Positions 9,256 to 18,055 of a stretch of DNA of 47,387 bases are shown here, one piece after another. Made by a program: the position numbers and the translations under genes. A model generated the notes under the pieces. That model did no database searches. It saw only the letters and a list, made by a program, of their open reading frames with translations, and was not told the DNA's origin. Within the stretch, counting starts at the first letter, position 1, and each line of letters opens with the position of its first letter. The DNA lies in assembly GCA_945905745.1 (NCBI GenBank), contig CAMDQF010000008.1, positions 1-47,387 on the forward strand, given 5' to 3'. This DNA is from Litorilinea aerophila (GTDB lineage Bacteria > Chloroflexota > Anaerolineae > Caldilineales > Caldilineaceae).

Positions 9256-9433
9256 TGCGTATTCCGTATTGCGTAAGTTCTGGAGATCGAACCGTTTCTT
9301 GTGTCTTACTGGTAGCGATGAGCGGATATTTTCTTGCTGGCACTGCTCCTCTTCGTTACCACCGCCGCTCACCCGTCAATCCGCCAATCGTGACTGCTTA
9401 CGAAATACGCAATACGAAATACGGAGTACGCAG
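9255..9433. repeat. Inverted pair of 7-nt-period repeat (GCGTATT/AATACGC family), about 120 bp apart
   Basis: ATTGCGTATTCCGTATTGCGTAAG at about 9254-9278 and CTTACGAAATACGCAATACGAAATACGG at about 9399-9427. Confidence 0.85.
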
Positions 9434-9438
9434 TCCAC

Positions 9439-10161
9439 TCACCCAATCTCCACGTAAATTCGTTTATTAATCGCCCCTTTGCTTTTATAGTCTGTCACCC
9501 GCATCCGCCCTACTTCGGATGTATTGCGGACATGGGTTCCGCCGTCGGCTTGCAGGTCCAGCCCCACCAGTTCGACTGTGCGGATTTCGCTGATTCCCTC
9601 CGGCAGCAGATTGATCTTCGTGCGGATCAGATCGGGAATCTGGAATGCTTCGGCTCTGGGCAAAATCTGGGAGCGCACAGGCCGGGCCGCGGCGATCTCC
9701 GCGTTGCAGCGCGCCTCAATTTCACTCACCAATTCTTTGCTCATGGCAGCAAACTCAAAATCCATGCGCCCTGCGCCGGGATCCATATTGCCGCCAGTGA
9801 CCGACGCGCCGTAGTCCCGCCAGACGACACCGCAGAGAATGTGCATGGCCGTGTGGGTGCGCATGAGCGCATAGCGCCGCGCCCAGTCCAGTTCACCGTG
9901 GACTGGCTGGCCGACGGGTATCTCTGGCAGCCCGCCGTCGGTCCCGACGAGTGTGTGCCACACCTCAGCGCCCGCTTTCTGGACTTTCTCCACCCGCAGG
10001 CGCACGCCTTGAATCGTCAGCCAGCCCTCATCGTTGGGCTGACCGCCCCCGCCGGGATAGAAAGCTGTGCGGTCCAAGGCTACCCGCTTGCCGTCTACGC
10101 CTGTGATTGTGGCGTCGAATTCCTGGGTGTAGGCGTCGTTGTAATAGAGCAATTCAGTCAT
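9439..10161 (-). CDS. alaX: AlaX-type alanyl-tRNA editing protein
   Basis: TAFYPGGGGQPNDEGWL, RTHTAMHILCGVV and ADGGTHVRNTSEVG match AlaRS editing-domain motifs. Confidence 0.9.
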   Translation of the reverse strand: MTELLYYNDAYTQEFDATITGVDGKRVALDRTAFYPGGGGQPNDEGWLTIQGVRLRVEKVQKAGAEVWHTLVGTDGGLPEIPVGQPVHGELDWARRYALMRTHTAMHILCGVVWRDYGASVTGGNMDPGAGRMDFEFAAMSKELVSEIEARCNAEIAAARPVRSQILPRAEAFQIPDLIRTKINLLPEGISEIRTVELVGLDLQADGGTHVRNTSEVGRMRVTDYKSKGAINKRIYVEIG

Positions 10162-10688
10162 TTTGTCTCTCCTTTTTGCAACGACAAAACCATCCAGTCG
10201 ATGTCGTAGTAGCGGTCGTCGATTTTGATGTAGCGCGGCTCCCGGTGGGAGAAGAGAAAGCCAAAGCGCTCGTATAGTCGGCGGGCGGAGTCATTGCCGA
10301 CTGTCACGGCTAGATTGATCTCTTCCAGTCCGGACAGTTGACGGGCGTGACTGACCGCGTACTCCAAGAGCAACCAGCCCAAGCCCTTGCCCCGCTGCTC
10401 TGGTGTCACGTACATCTGGTAGATACCGCCCCGATGACGCACCTTCAACCCGCCATCCCGGCCAAAGCCGACCAACCCCACCAGTTCGCCGCCGACGAAT
10501 GCGCCAAAGATCGAAAAGCGCTCGCTCTGGGAACCCAGCCGATCCGCCACATCGCCCAGGGGCTGCACTGCGAAATCCTCGGCGGAGGAGCCGAAGGCCT
10601 CCGGGTGTTCGCGCAATGCCTGCAAGCGCACCCGACGATAGGCGGCTGCGTCTTCTGCGCTCAACAGGCGCACAGCTGGCTGGACCAT
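10158..10688 (-). CDS. GNAT-family acetyltransferase
   Basis: GGIYQMYVTPEQRGKGLGWLLLEYAV...NDSARRLYERFGF. Start placed at M65 of the track ORF because the upstream extension runs into the T-box terminator. Confidence 0.88.
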   Translation of the reverse strand: MVQPAVRLLSAEDAAAYRRVRLQALREHPEAFGSSAEDFAVQPLGDVADRLGSQSERFSIFGAFVGGELVGLVGFGRDGGLKVRHRGGIYQMYVTPEQRGKGLGWLLLEYAVSHARQLSGLEEINLAVTVGNDSARRLYERFGFLFSHREPRYIKIDDRYYDIDWMVLSLQKGETK

Positions 10689-10831
10689 TGCTTTTCTTCC
10701 CTGAAAAATTGTTTCTATCCGTAGACAGAAGAGAAGACGGTTCGATCTAAAAATCCGTGTTCCCTTCGATCCGTGTATACAGAATTCCATCTCCCATGGC
10801 GCACGACCACGCATGGGAACTTTGCCAATAG

Positions 10832-10860
10832 AAAAAGCCCATCCCCAAACGGGGACGGGC
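10832..10860 (-). terminator. T-box intrinsic terminator
   Basis: Reverse strand GCCCGTCCCC-GTTT-GGGGATGGGC-TTTTTC. Confidence 0.88.
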
Positions 10861-11121
10861 CAATTGGTCCGCGCTACCACCCCGGTTCCCGGCGACTACA
10901 CAGAGCCGAGCACCTCGCTGCGAGACAAAATTGATTATCTCGCTGTGGTTGGTAACGGTTCACAAGACCGGCGGCGTCTACTGGACAATATCTCGTCGTT
11001 GGGGCCGCTGCTCAGGAGGGATATTCGTTTCTGGCTGTGCGATCCGGCTCCCACCACCCCGGACTCTCTGGACGACAACCTGGAAACTACTCGTCTCCGT
11101 CAACGCGTTTTGCATTTGATA
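10861..11121 (-). ncRNA. T-box leader upstream of GNAT-alaX
   Basis: Reverse strand carries stem I elements (GGAGACGAGTAG, CAGAGAGTCCGGGGTGGTGGGAGCCGG, GAATATCCCTCCTGAGC), a T-box-like GGGTGGTAGCGCGG, then a terminator. Confidence 0.85.
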
Positions 11122-11127
11122 AGCTAC

Positions 11128-11156
11128 AGTGTAACAAGAGAAGAGCGCTTTGTCAA
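11128..11156 (-). promoter_or_regulatory. Sigma70-type promoter for the T-box transcript
   Basis: Reverse strand TTGACA (11156-11151) - 17 nt - TACACT (11133-11128). Confidence 0.8.
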
Positions 11157-12526
11157 TCTGTGAATTCTTTGATATCCGGTCCTGTTCCAGCATCCTCCGT
11201 CAACGGGGGTTCGGGCAGGGTGATGCAGACATTCTGCACAGCGCGGCCCTCCACCGACTCAACGACAAAGAGAATTCCATCTACTGTGACCTGGTCGCCA
11301 GGGGCTGGGATCTGTCCCAGGCGGCTCATAATCAGTCCACCAACTGTATCAACATCTTCGTCATAGAGTTTTAGATCGAAGTGCTGGTTCAGCTCATCCA
11401 AAAGCAATGCCCCCTGTACCCGTAGTCGTCGCTCATCGATCCGTTCAACAGGAATATCTTCGGTGTCGAATTCATCCTGAATCTCACCCACCACCTCTTC
11501 CACCAGGTCTTCCAGAGTGATGATACCTGCTGTGCCGCCAAATTCGTCGACAATCACCGCCAACGAGATGCGCTCCCGGCGAAAGCGGGCCAACATCCGA
11601 TCCAGCGGCACAGTGTCGGGCACGAAAGGCACTGGTCGTTGTTGGGCAAAACGGCGCAGATCAAACTCCTCTGCGCGATGCACGCGATGACGGGCCAGGT
11701 CTTTGATGTGCAGCATTCCAATGATCTGTTCCAGGCTCTCTTCGTAAATGGGGTAGCGGGAGTGCAGGGTTTCACAGACGATCTGCAGCACCTCCTCTTC
11801 ACTCTGATCGACAGAAATCCCCACCACCCGGGTCCGCGGCGTCATGACCTGGCCCACGCTGCGTTCTTTGAGATCAAATATATTTTCAATGAAGAGTTGT
11901 TGCGACGGCTCAATCAGACCGCCCACATAGCTCTCTTCCACAATTACTTCCAGCTCGTCGGGGGAAAAGAGACGGTTCATGCCTGCGGCTGGGCGCACCC
12001 CCAGCAGATGGGTGACCCAATTGCCCAGGCCGTTCAGCAGAGAAATTACAGGGCTGAAGAGACGCTGCATGAACGTCATGGGCAGGATCAGTTGCAACGC
12101 CGTGGCCTCGGGAAATTCCAACGCCAGCGACTTGGCCACCATTTCCCCCAACACCACATGGAGATAGGTCAGTGCAGCCACCGCCAGCACAGTGGCGACG
12201 GTGTGGGCGATAGGCTCAGCCAGGGTTGTAAATTGCTGCAAGGGGACGAGCAGCCAATCGGCCAGAATGTGTTCGCCATACATGCCCAAACCCAGACTGA
12301 CAACGGTAATTCCAATCTGTGCTGTAGCCAGATAGCGGTTTTGTTGGTCTGTGTCGCGCAGTACAGCCAATACCTGCGCAGCCAGACGCGAACCAGCGGC
12401 AGCCCTCTGGGTCAAGCGGGTTGGTGGCACCGCAATCAGGGCAAACTCGGCCGCCACGAAGATGCCGTTGAGAATAATGAGGAAGGCGATGATAGCGACA
12501 GGAATTGCTACATCCATCAGAATCAT
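11153..12526 (-). CDS. CNNM/CBS-pair/CorC_HlyC membrane protein
   Basis: CNNM-like N-terminus; VGQVMTPRTRVVGI...YPIYEESLEQIIGMLHIKDL; AVIVDEFGGTAGIITLEDLVEEVVGEIQDEFD. Confidence 0.9.
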   Translation of the reverse strand: MILMDVAIPVAIIAFLIILNGIFVAAEFALIAVPPTRLTQRAAAGSRLAAQVLAVLRDTDQQNRYLATAQIGITVVSLGLGMYGEHILADWLLVPLQQFTTLAEPIAHTVATVLAVAALTYLHVVLGEMVAKSLALEFPEATALQLILPMTFMQRLFSPVISLLNGLGNWVTHLLGVRPAAGMNRLFSPDELEVIVEESYVGGLIEPSQQLFIENIFDLKERSVGQVMTPRTRVVGISVDQSEEEVLQIVCETLHSRYPIYEESLEQIIGMLHIKDLARHRVHRAEEFDLRRFAQQRPVPFVPDTVPLDRMLARFRRERISLAVIVDEFGGTAGIITLEDLVEEVVGEIQDEFDTEDIPVERIDERRLRVQGALLLDELNQHFDLKLYDEDVDTVGGLIMSRLGQIPAPGDQVTVDGILFVVESVEGRAVQNVCITLPEPPLTEDAGTGPDIKEFTD

Positions 12527-13851
12527 TCCTCCCGCAAGCGGCGACTTTTCTCAGGCGAAAGCGCCAGGCTCACCGCGACGATTCCGTTGCCATCCATGCG
12601 CTCCACACGGAACAGATGGCCGTCAATGGCGAACTCTTCTTTCTCGTCAGGGACCCGCTCAGCGTAGCTGAAGACCAGACCGCCGATGGTGTCAACTTCT
12701 TCATCTGTCAAAGCGAGGCCGAGCCACTCATTCAAATCAGTGAGCAGAACGTCCCCGCGCACATTTACCCGGTCGTCTGCCTGGATCTGCAGGGCCGGCA
12801 ATTCGACGTCGAATTCATCCCGAAGCTCGCCGAAAATCTCCTCGATCAGATCCTCCAACGCTACGATGCCTGCCGTACCCCCGTATTCATCCAGAACAAT
12901 GGCTACACTGTTGTGGGCCTTCTGCATGGAAATGAGTACCTTCTCGGCGGCTACGTTTTCGAAGACAAAGGGTACTTCACGCACAATCGCCCGGGCATTG
13001 GGTTGATGGCCGTGCAACTCCAGGCAGAGCAGGTCCTTCACATGGACAATGCCGATGATCTGATCCACCGAGTCATCATAGAGTGGGATGCGGGAATAGG
13101 GCGAGGTGGCGAGCATTGCCAGTAACTCTTGCGTGCTTGTCTCTACAGATGTAGCCAGCATACGTGTGCGGGGGATCATCACCTGGCGCACAGTGAGCTC
13201 TTGCAGACGCAAGGTGTTCTCCACCAGCACCCGTTCTTCCTTTTGCAGCAGACCGCCGGCCCCACTCTCTTCTACCAGCATGAGGATCTCTTCTGGCGCA
13301 TGCAGATGGATGTGTTCTGCTGCTCCGTGCATACCCATCAAACGCAAGAGAATACGTCCGCTGCCGTTGAAAAGCCAAATCAGCGGGCGAAAAAGTAGCA
13401 AAGAGAAGCCCACGGGCCGCACAGTGAGGAGGGCCAGCCGCTCTGGATATTGCACGCCAATGTTCTTGGGTACCAACTCTCCCAATACGACCTGGAATAC
13501 GGTCAATAGGGCCAGGACAATCAAGGCTGCTACGGACCCGGCAGCATCTGGAGAAAAGCTGCCCATCTCAACGAGGATTGGTATCAACATTGTCGTGAGA
13601 CTGGCCTGACCGTAAAAACCCAGAATCAGGCTGGAAACCGTAATTCCGATTTGACACGCAGCTACATAGGTATCGAGCTTGCCCACATCCCCCAGATAGG
13701 GCAGGAGGAGATGAAAACCCCGACTGTCTGTCTTCTCCATCTGCAGCAGACGCGAGCGACGGGCGCTGACCGTCGCAAACTCACCAGCTACGTAAAGGGC
13801 GTTCAGGCCAATCAGAATCGTGATTACTGCAAAAACGATGAACCAGTTCAT
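12523..13851 (-). CDS. CNNM/CBS-pair/CorC_HlyC membrane protein (second copy)
   Basis: TVRQVMIPRTRMLATSV...IVLDEYGGTAGIVALEDLIEEIFGELRDEFD. ATGA overlap with the next gene. Start placed at MNWFIVFAV (13851) rather than 13968. Confidence 0.88.
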   Translation of the reverse strand: MNWFIVFAVITILIGLNALYVAGEFATVSARRSRLLQMEKTDSRGFHLLLPYLGDVGKLDTYVAACQIGITVSSLILGFYGQASLTTMLIPILVEMGSFSPDAAGSVAALIVLALLTVFQVVLGELVPKNIGVQYPERLALLTVRPVGFSLLLFRPLIWLFNGSGRILLRLMGMHGAAEHIHLHAPEEILMLVEESGAGGLLQKEERVLVENTLRLQELTVRQVMIPRTRMLATSVETSTQELLAMLATSPYSRIPLYDDSVDQIIGIVHVKDLLCLELHGHQPNARAIVREVPFVFENVAAEKVLISMQKAHNSVAIVLDEYGGTAGIVALEDLIEEIFGELRDEFDVELPALQIQADDRVNVRGDVLLTDLNEWLGLALTDEEVDTIGGLVFSYAERVPDEKEEFAIDGHLFRVERMDGNGIVAVSLALSPEKSRRLREE

Positions 13852-14052
13852 AGAGGAAGGAATTGAAAAAGCAAGGGGCAAGATTGTGTTGGGAGTAGGA
13901 ACGGCAAAACCTATCAAACATTCTGAATGAGTATAGCACAGGGGGGAAACCGTGCGAAACAACAACAACTGTAATGACGATCAGTACGTCTTGGACTTTA
14001 GCATCCGATCGCAAGAAAATCTCTATGGAAATCGTCTTGAATGTTGAGCAAC

Positions 14053-14085
14053 AAAAAGCCGGGCCAATTTCACGGCCCGGCTTTT
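14053..14085. terminator. Bidirectional intrinsic terminator
   Basis: AAAAAGCCGGGCC-aatttcac-GGCCCGGCTTTT. Confidence 0.85.
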
Positions 14086-14124
14086 CTCAACTGTTAAGGC
14101 TGTTTGGCCCGTCTGTGACGACAA

Positions 14125-14601
14125 TCACTTCCCCAACGCATCCGCCAACAGGTCCATCTGCCCGATGTGGTGGGTGGCGTGGAGCAGGTTGCGCAGGATG
14201 GCCTTGACCACACTGTGCGCCTCGCCGCGGATGTAGACGGTTTTGGCAAAATCTTCTTCCTGGAGCGCTGCAAGGGTGGCGAAGAGGATACGCCAGCCTT
14301 CTTCCCAGCGCTGCATAATCTGGGTGCGGTTGTCGCTCTCCTCGTGCAGAAATTCGTGCGGTCGCTGGCGGGTAGCTTTTTCGCCGTCCGTCGTCAAAAA
14401 GTCAGTCCAGCGTGAGATAAAGTTGCCGCTGATGTGCTTGACCAAAATGGCAAGGCTATTGGTATGCTCATCCCCATCTTCCCGTAGATGCGCAAAGAAG
14501 AGCGCATCATCAACCTTCCCCAACGCGGCATCGGCCATCTCCTTCTGCGCTTGATACTGGGCAATCACTTCTTCCTTCCATTCCATCCACAATCTGCTCA
14601 T
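14125..14601 (-). CDS. DUF1572 / DinB-superfamily protein
   Basis: Four-helix DinB-like: NSLAILVKHISGNFISRWTDFLTTDGEK...ILRNLLHATHHIGQMDLLADALGK. Confidence 0.75.
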   Translation of the reverse strand: MSRLWMEWKEEVIAQYQAQKEMADAALGKVDDALFFAHLREDGDEHTNSLAILVKHISGNFISRWTDFLTTDGEKATRQRPHEFLHEESDNRTQIMQRWEEGWRILFATLAALQEEDFAKTVYIRGEAHSVVKAILRNLLHATHHIGQMDLLADALGK

Positions 14602-14841
14602 ACGGTCAATCTCCTGGTTGTTTTTGGGTAAAGTTGTTTCAGGCGTCGGCGAAATCGTATTGCAGGCGAACGGTTTGCGTTACTGGCAGGTGGGCGGGCG
14701 TGGACTCTGCTTGGGAGCAGGAAAATTTCGAAGCCAGAAAAATGCTCGAAAATGGCGACGAATCCCACCTGTCCAGTGTACGCTTTGTTGGCACGCTCTT
14801 GACCTTTGAAGACTCTTTGCCTTTAAGACCTAGCCATTTTA

Positions 14842-17800
14842 CTACTTACCTTCAACAATATCTTTTTCTTCATCAGTCAACCCATACAACTGATATACCA
14901 ATTCGTCAATCTCCCTTTCCAACGCGGACGTATCCGCCTGCGGATTGCCCCCCTTCGCCGCCAGTATCTGATCTACCAGTCGAACAATATTTTCATAAAC
15001 AAGCTTTTCGTGAGCAAAAGAAAATCTAATTGTACAAATGGGTAATTGCTCAAATTCCCGAATGTAATTAGTTGGTGAAGTAAAAGATCTTCCATACCAC
15101 CAACTGAGCAATTTCGAATTTACTACTCCCAGCAGAAATTTATTTGAATAATCTGAAATTGACTTGCAAATAATCGTTGTTCCAAGTGTGTAAAATTGTT
15201 TTTGATCAAGAGTGGCAATTATCTGAGTGGAGCTGTATCTTTGAAAAACTATTTTCTCGGGTTGTTCAAATCTTTCAGGCTCTCCTGGTCTTGCAGTTTT
15301 TTTCTTTTTCATTTCGTTTGGTCTATAATCTATATAACGATTTTTGTTCCAACGGATTATGTATCGATTGACATCTTCGCCGCTAAGTAATGGCTTGCAG
15401 TACTTATTGTCTGGTTTTTCCTTTACAAATCGATCATTGTCTGCTGTCATAATCCCATATTGTAAATCTGCAATCTCAGTCAAGGCGATGCTTTTATCTC
15501 TGATTTTGCGCAGAACACTTTGCGATTCGTCTGTTAAGGTCAAGTCAAAAATATAGGCGGGAGGAATAAGGACCTTTGAAGATAGACTCCTGTGGAAACT
15601 CGTATTTGCTTTTGCAATATTGAATTGCGCTACTTCAAAAAGATACTCATCCCTGCTTTCTTTAGAAACCATAAAAATTACTGGCGTGACACTAACGTTT
15701 TCAAAAGGATTGTCGAGCGAAATAATTTTTAACAAAATGTTATCTTTAATGATAATTCGTCTTAGGTTTGTAAAACTGTCAAGATTTAACCAGGTGTTAG
15801 AAATAATAAAGTTAAGGACTCCTTGTTGTCTTAGTATTGATGAAATTGCTTTTTCAACAAAAAATGCATAGAGATCGCATTTTTTCTCTGCGGTTTTAAA
15901 ATTCTTAAAGTAATAGGGTAAAAAACGCTTATCAATGTTATGAAGTTTGACATATGGGGGGTTACCAATAACAACATCAAACCCACTTTTCTCATGGAAG
16001 ACCTCCGAGAAATAAATCTCAAAATCAAATTGAGCGCGTCCACCTGTGATTTGGTCAATCAAGCCGTCAATTTTCTTTTTGTAATTCTGCTTTTGGGTGG
16101 TGTTGGTCGTATTGAAATATAACGGTTTCAGCGTTTCAAGTTCCGTAAATAAATTCACGTTGAACAAGTTTTTCTCAACACCCAACAACGAATTTCCGCA
16201 CACAATCTTATAATCCAAGTTAGGCAAAGGCTTGATATTTTGAATATCGTCTTCATCCACAATCAACGAGAGCCACAAGCGCAATTTTGCAATTTCTACC
16301 GCGCCTGAGTCGATGTCCACGCCGTAGAGCGAATTTTCAATACACTGGCGTTTGAAGTCATACACGGTCTTCTTGGTTTTTGTCCATGTTTTCAACACTT
16401 CACGGGCGCGTACAATTTCGCTCATCATTCCTACGGGAAATGCGCCGCTTCCAACCGCAGGGTCACATACTTTGATGTTTGCAAGTTTTTCGTCAATCAA
16501 AGCAATGTTATCGCGAATGGTTTCAGGCATGAGAAAGGGATAATCTCTTGTCTCGCGCCCTTCAGCAACCACACGCTCATCATTTTCCTTAATCTGCTCG
16601 CCGCGCAGAATCAGAATCGCAATATCTTCTTTGGTAGGTAGCGCCGCTGGTTGAGTAGGACGAGCGCCCTTCTCGTCCGTATCGAAACCAGCACTTGGAT
16701 TCAATTGATTCAATTCCGAATACAAATAGTTAATCAAACTCTGCTGGCACATATAATGCACGATCTCACGCGGGGTGTAATATACGCCGTATTGCTTGTT
16801 GAACTTGCTTTCATCACCCTTCTTGCCGCTTTTCAACGCCTGCAAAAACTCAGCGTAATTATCGGGGCGAACGGCGTTGAATTTTTCATAAGCCTTGCCG
16901 AGTAATTCAGGGTCAATCGCTACTTCTTTTTCAAACGGCTCATCTTCTTTCACCGTGAAGTTGTAACGGTCAAAGACATCTAAAATGCCGTCGCCTTCAT
17001 CGCCTTCTTTGGTCTTGGTCTTATTGTGGAATAACTCATTCGAGAGCAGAATGTCTGTGTGAACCCAATCATAATTATTCATCGGGTCGAACAATCCACC
17101 ATTCAGGAAAGGAATTTTGCATTTGAAATTGGGGTAATAATGGTCATCTTCGCTTCGGTCTCTCCGCAATGCGTCATAAAATAACGGTTCGAGAATGTCG
17201 TTAAAGAAGTTTTTATAATCGCTGTGTTTCTTATCGAACAGTTCACGCAAAAAGTTCCGCGAGCCTTCGCCCCAGGCCGCATCCCTTGCCACGCCAAACC
17301 AGCCCTTTTTTTGCAGGAAATACAAAAAGATAATCTGACCGAGCAGTTTCTTGGCAAGGTTGACAGTATCTATGCCCTTCGCTTCAAAATCCGTTCTTGT
17401 AACTGGTTCTGTTTCGACGGCTTGATCCAACGCCTCTTTTGTGCGAATGAACAACTCACGGTACTTCTCAAAGAATTCCTTCGTCACCTTTTCGATATTG
17501 AAGGCTTCTTCCAACTCCGCCAGCGTGGGGTTATGTTCATCATCCTTCATGATCGGCACGAGTTTGCGCTGTGCGGTGTGACTTGTTTCATTTGCCCCCA
17601 CCAAAAAAGACCAGCGTTTTGCAGGCGTAAATTCTTCCCTGATTTTGTTTTCCTGTTCATCATAACGATATTCCATTTTGATGAACGAAAACCGCCAGTC
17701 TGCGGGGTCTTTAGATACAAAAGCCACGAGCGCGGCATCTTTCATATCTTTTTGTAAATACGCCGCCACAAAATTCCTTTGCATGGTTCGGGCGCGTTCA

Positions 17801-18051
17801 ATCGAAGTATTGTTTTTCAATTGAACAATAAACAACATGATTTCGTGGTCATCCACCAGATACTTACCCACACGCTCCAGTCTTTCCACGTAGTTTTGAA
17901 ACTTGTCAGGAATCCGCGCCCCCTGATTGCTACGCGCGCCTTCCTCATCAAATTCGTTCAACAGGTTTTTGAGAAAGCGAATATAACTTCCTCTTTCAAA
18001 ACCCGATCCAAAAGTTTCTTGAACGAGTGTGATGGCTTGTTTTTCATTCAT
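14842..18051 (-). CDS. Eco57I-type class I DNA methyltransferase / restriction-modification protein
   Basis: Motif I region CDPAVGSGAFPVGMM, motif IV VVIGNPPYVKLHN, N-terminal nuclease-like region (IMLFIVQLKN). Start at MNEKQAITLVQ (18051), 4 nt from the helicase stop. Confidence 0.85.
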   Translation of the reverse strand: MNEKQAITLVQETFGSGFERGSYIRFLKNLLNEFDEEGARSNQGARIPDKFQNYVERLERVGKYLVDDHEIMLFIVQLKNNTSIERARTMQRNFVAAYLQKDMKDAALVAFVSKDPADWRFSFIKMEYRYDEQENKIREEFTPAKRWSFLVGANETSHTAQRKLVPIMKDDEHNPTLAELEEAFNIEKVTKEFFEKYRELFIRTKEALDQAVETEPVTRTDFEAKGIDTVNLAKKLLGQIIFLYFLQKKGWFGVARDAAWGEGSRNFLRELFDKKHSDYKNFFNDILEPLFYDALRRDRSEDDHYYPNFKCKIPFLNGGLFDPMNNYDWVHTDILLSNELFHNKTKTKEGDEGDGILDVFDRYNFTVKEDEPFEKEVAIDPELLGKAYEKFNAVRPDNYAEFLQALKSGKKGDESKFNKQYGVYYTPREIVHYMCQQSLINYLYSELNQLNPSAGFDTDEKGARPTQPAALPTKEDIAILILRGEQIKENDERVVAEGRETRDYPFLMPETIRDNIALIDEKLANIKVCDPAVGSGAFPVGMMSEIVRAREVLKTWTKTKKTVYDFKRQCIENSLYGVDIDSGAVEIAKLRLWLSLIVDEDDIQNIKPLPNLDYKIVCGNSLLGVEKNLFNVNLFTELETLKPLYFNTTNTTQKQNYKKKIDGLIDQITGGRAQFDFEIYFSEVFHEKSGFDVVIGNPPYVKLHNIDKRFLPYYFKNFKTAEKKCDLYAFFVEKAISSILRQQGVLNFIISNTWLNLDSFTNLRRIIIKDNILLKIISLDNPFENVSVTPVIFMVSKESRDEYLFEVAQFNIAKANTSFHRSLSSKVLIPPAYIFDLTLTDESQSVLRKIRDKSIALTEIADLQYGIMTADNDRFVKEKPDNKYCKPLLSGEDVNRYIIRWNKNRYIDYRPNEMKKKKTARPGEPERFEQPEKIVFQRYSSTQIIATLDQKQFYTLGTTIICKSISDYSNKFLLGVVNSKLLSWWYGRSFTSPTNYIREFEQLPICTIRFSFAHEKLVYENIVRLVDQILAAKGGNPQADTSALEREIDELVYQLYGLTDEEKDIVEGK

Positions 18052-18055
18052 CGAA

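Noticed and set aside
10861-11121. Alanine specificity of the T-box, expected from alaX
   Set aside because: No GCN codon at the specifier position; the sequence there is GAATATCCC (ATC or TAT). Left unresolved without a covariance model.
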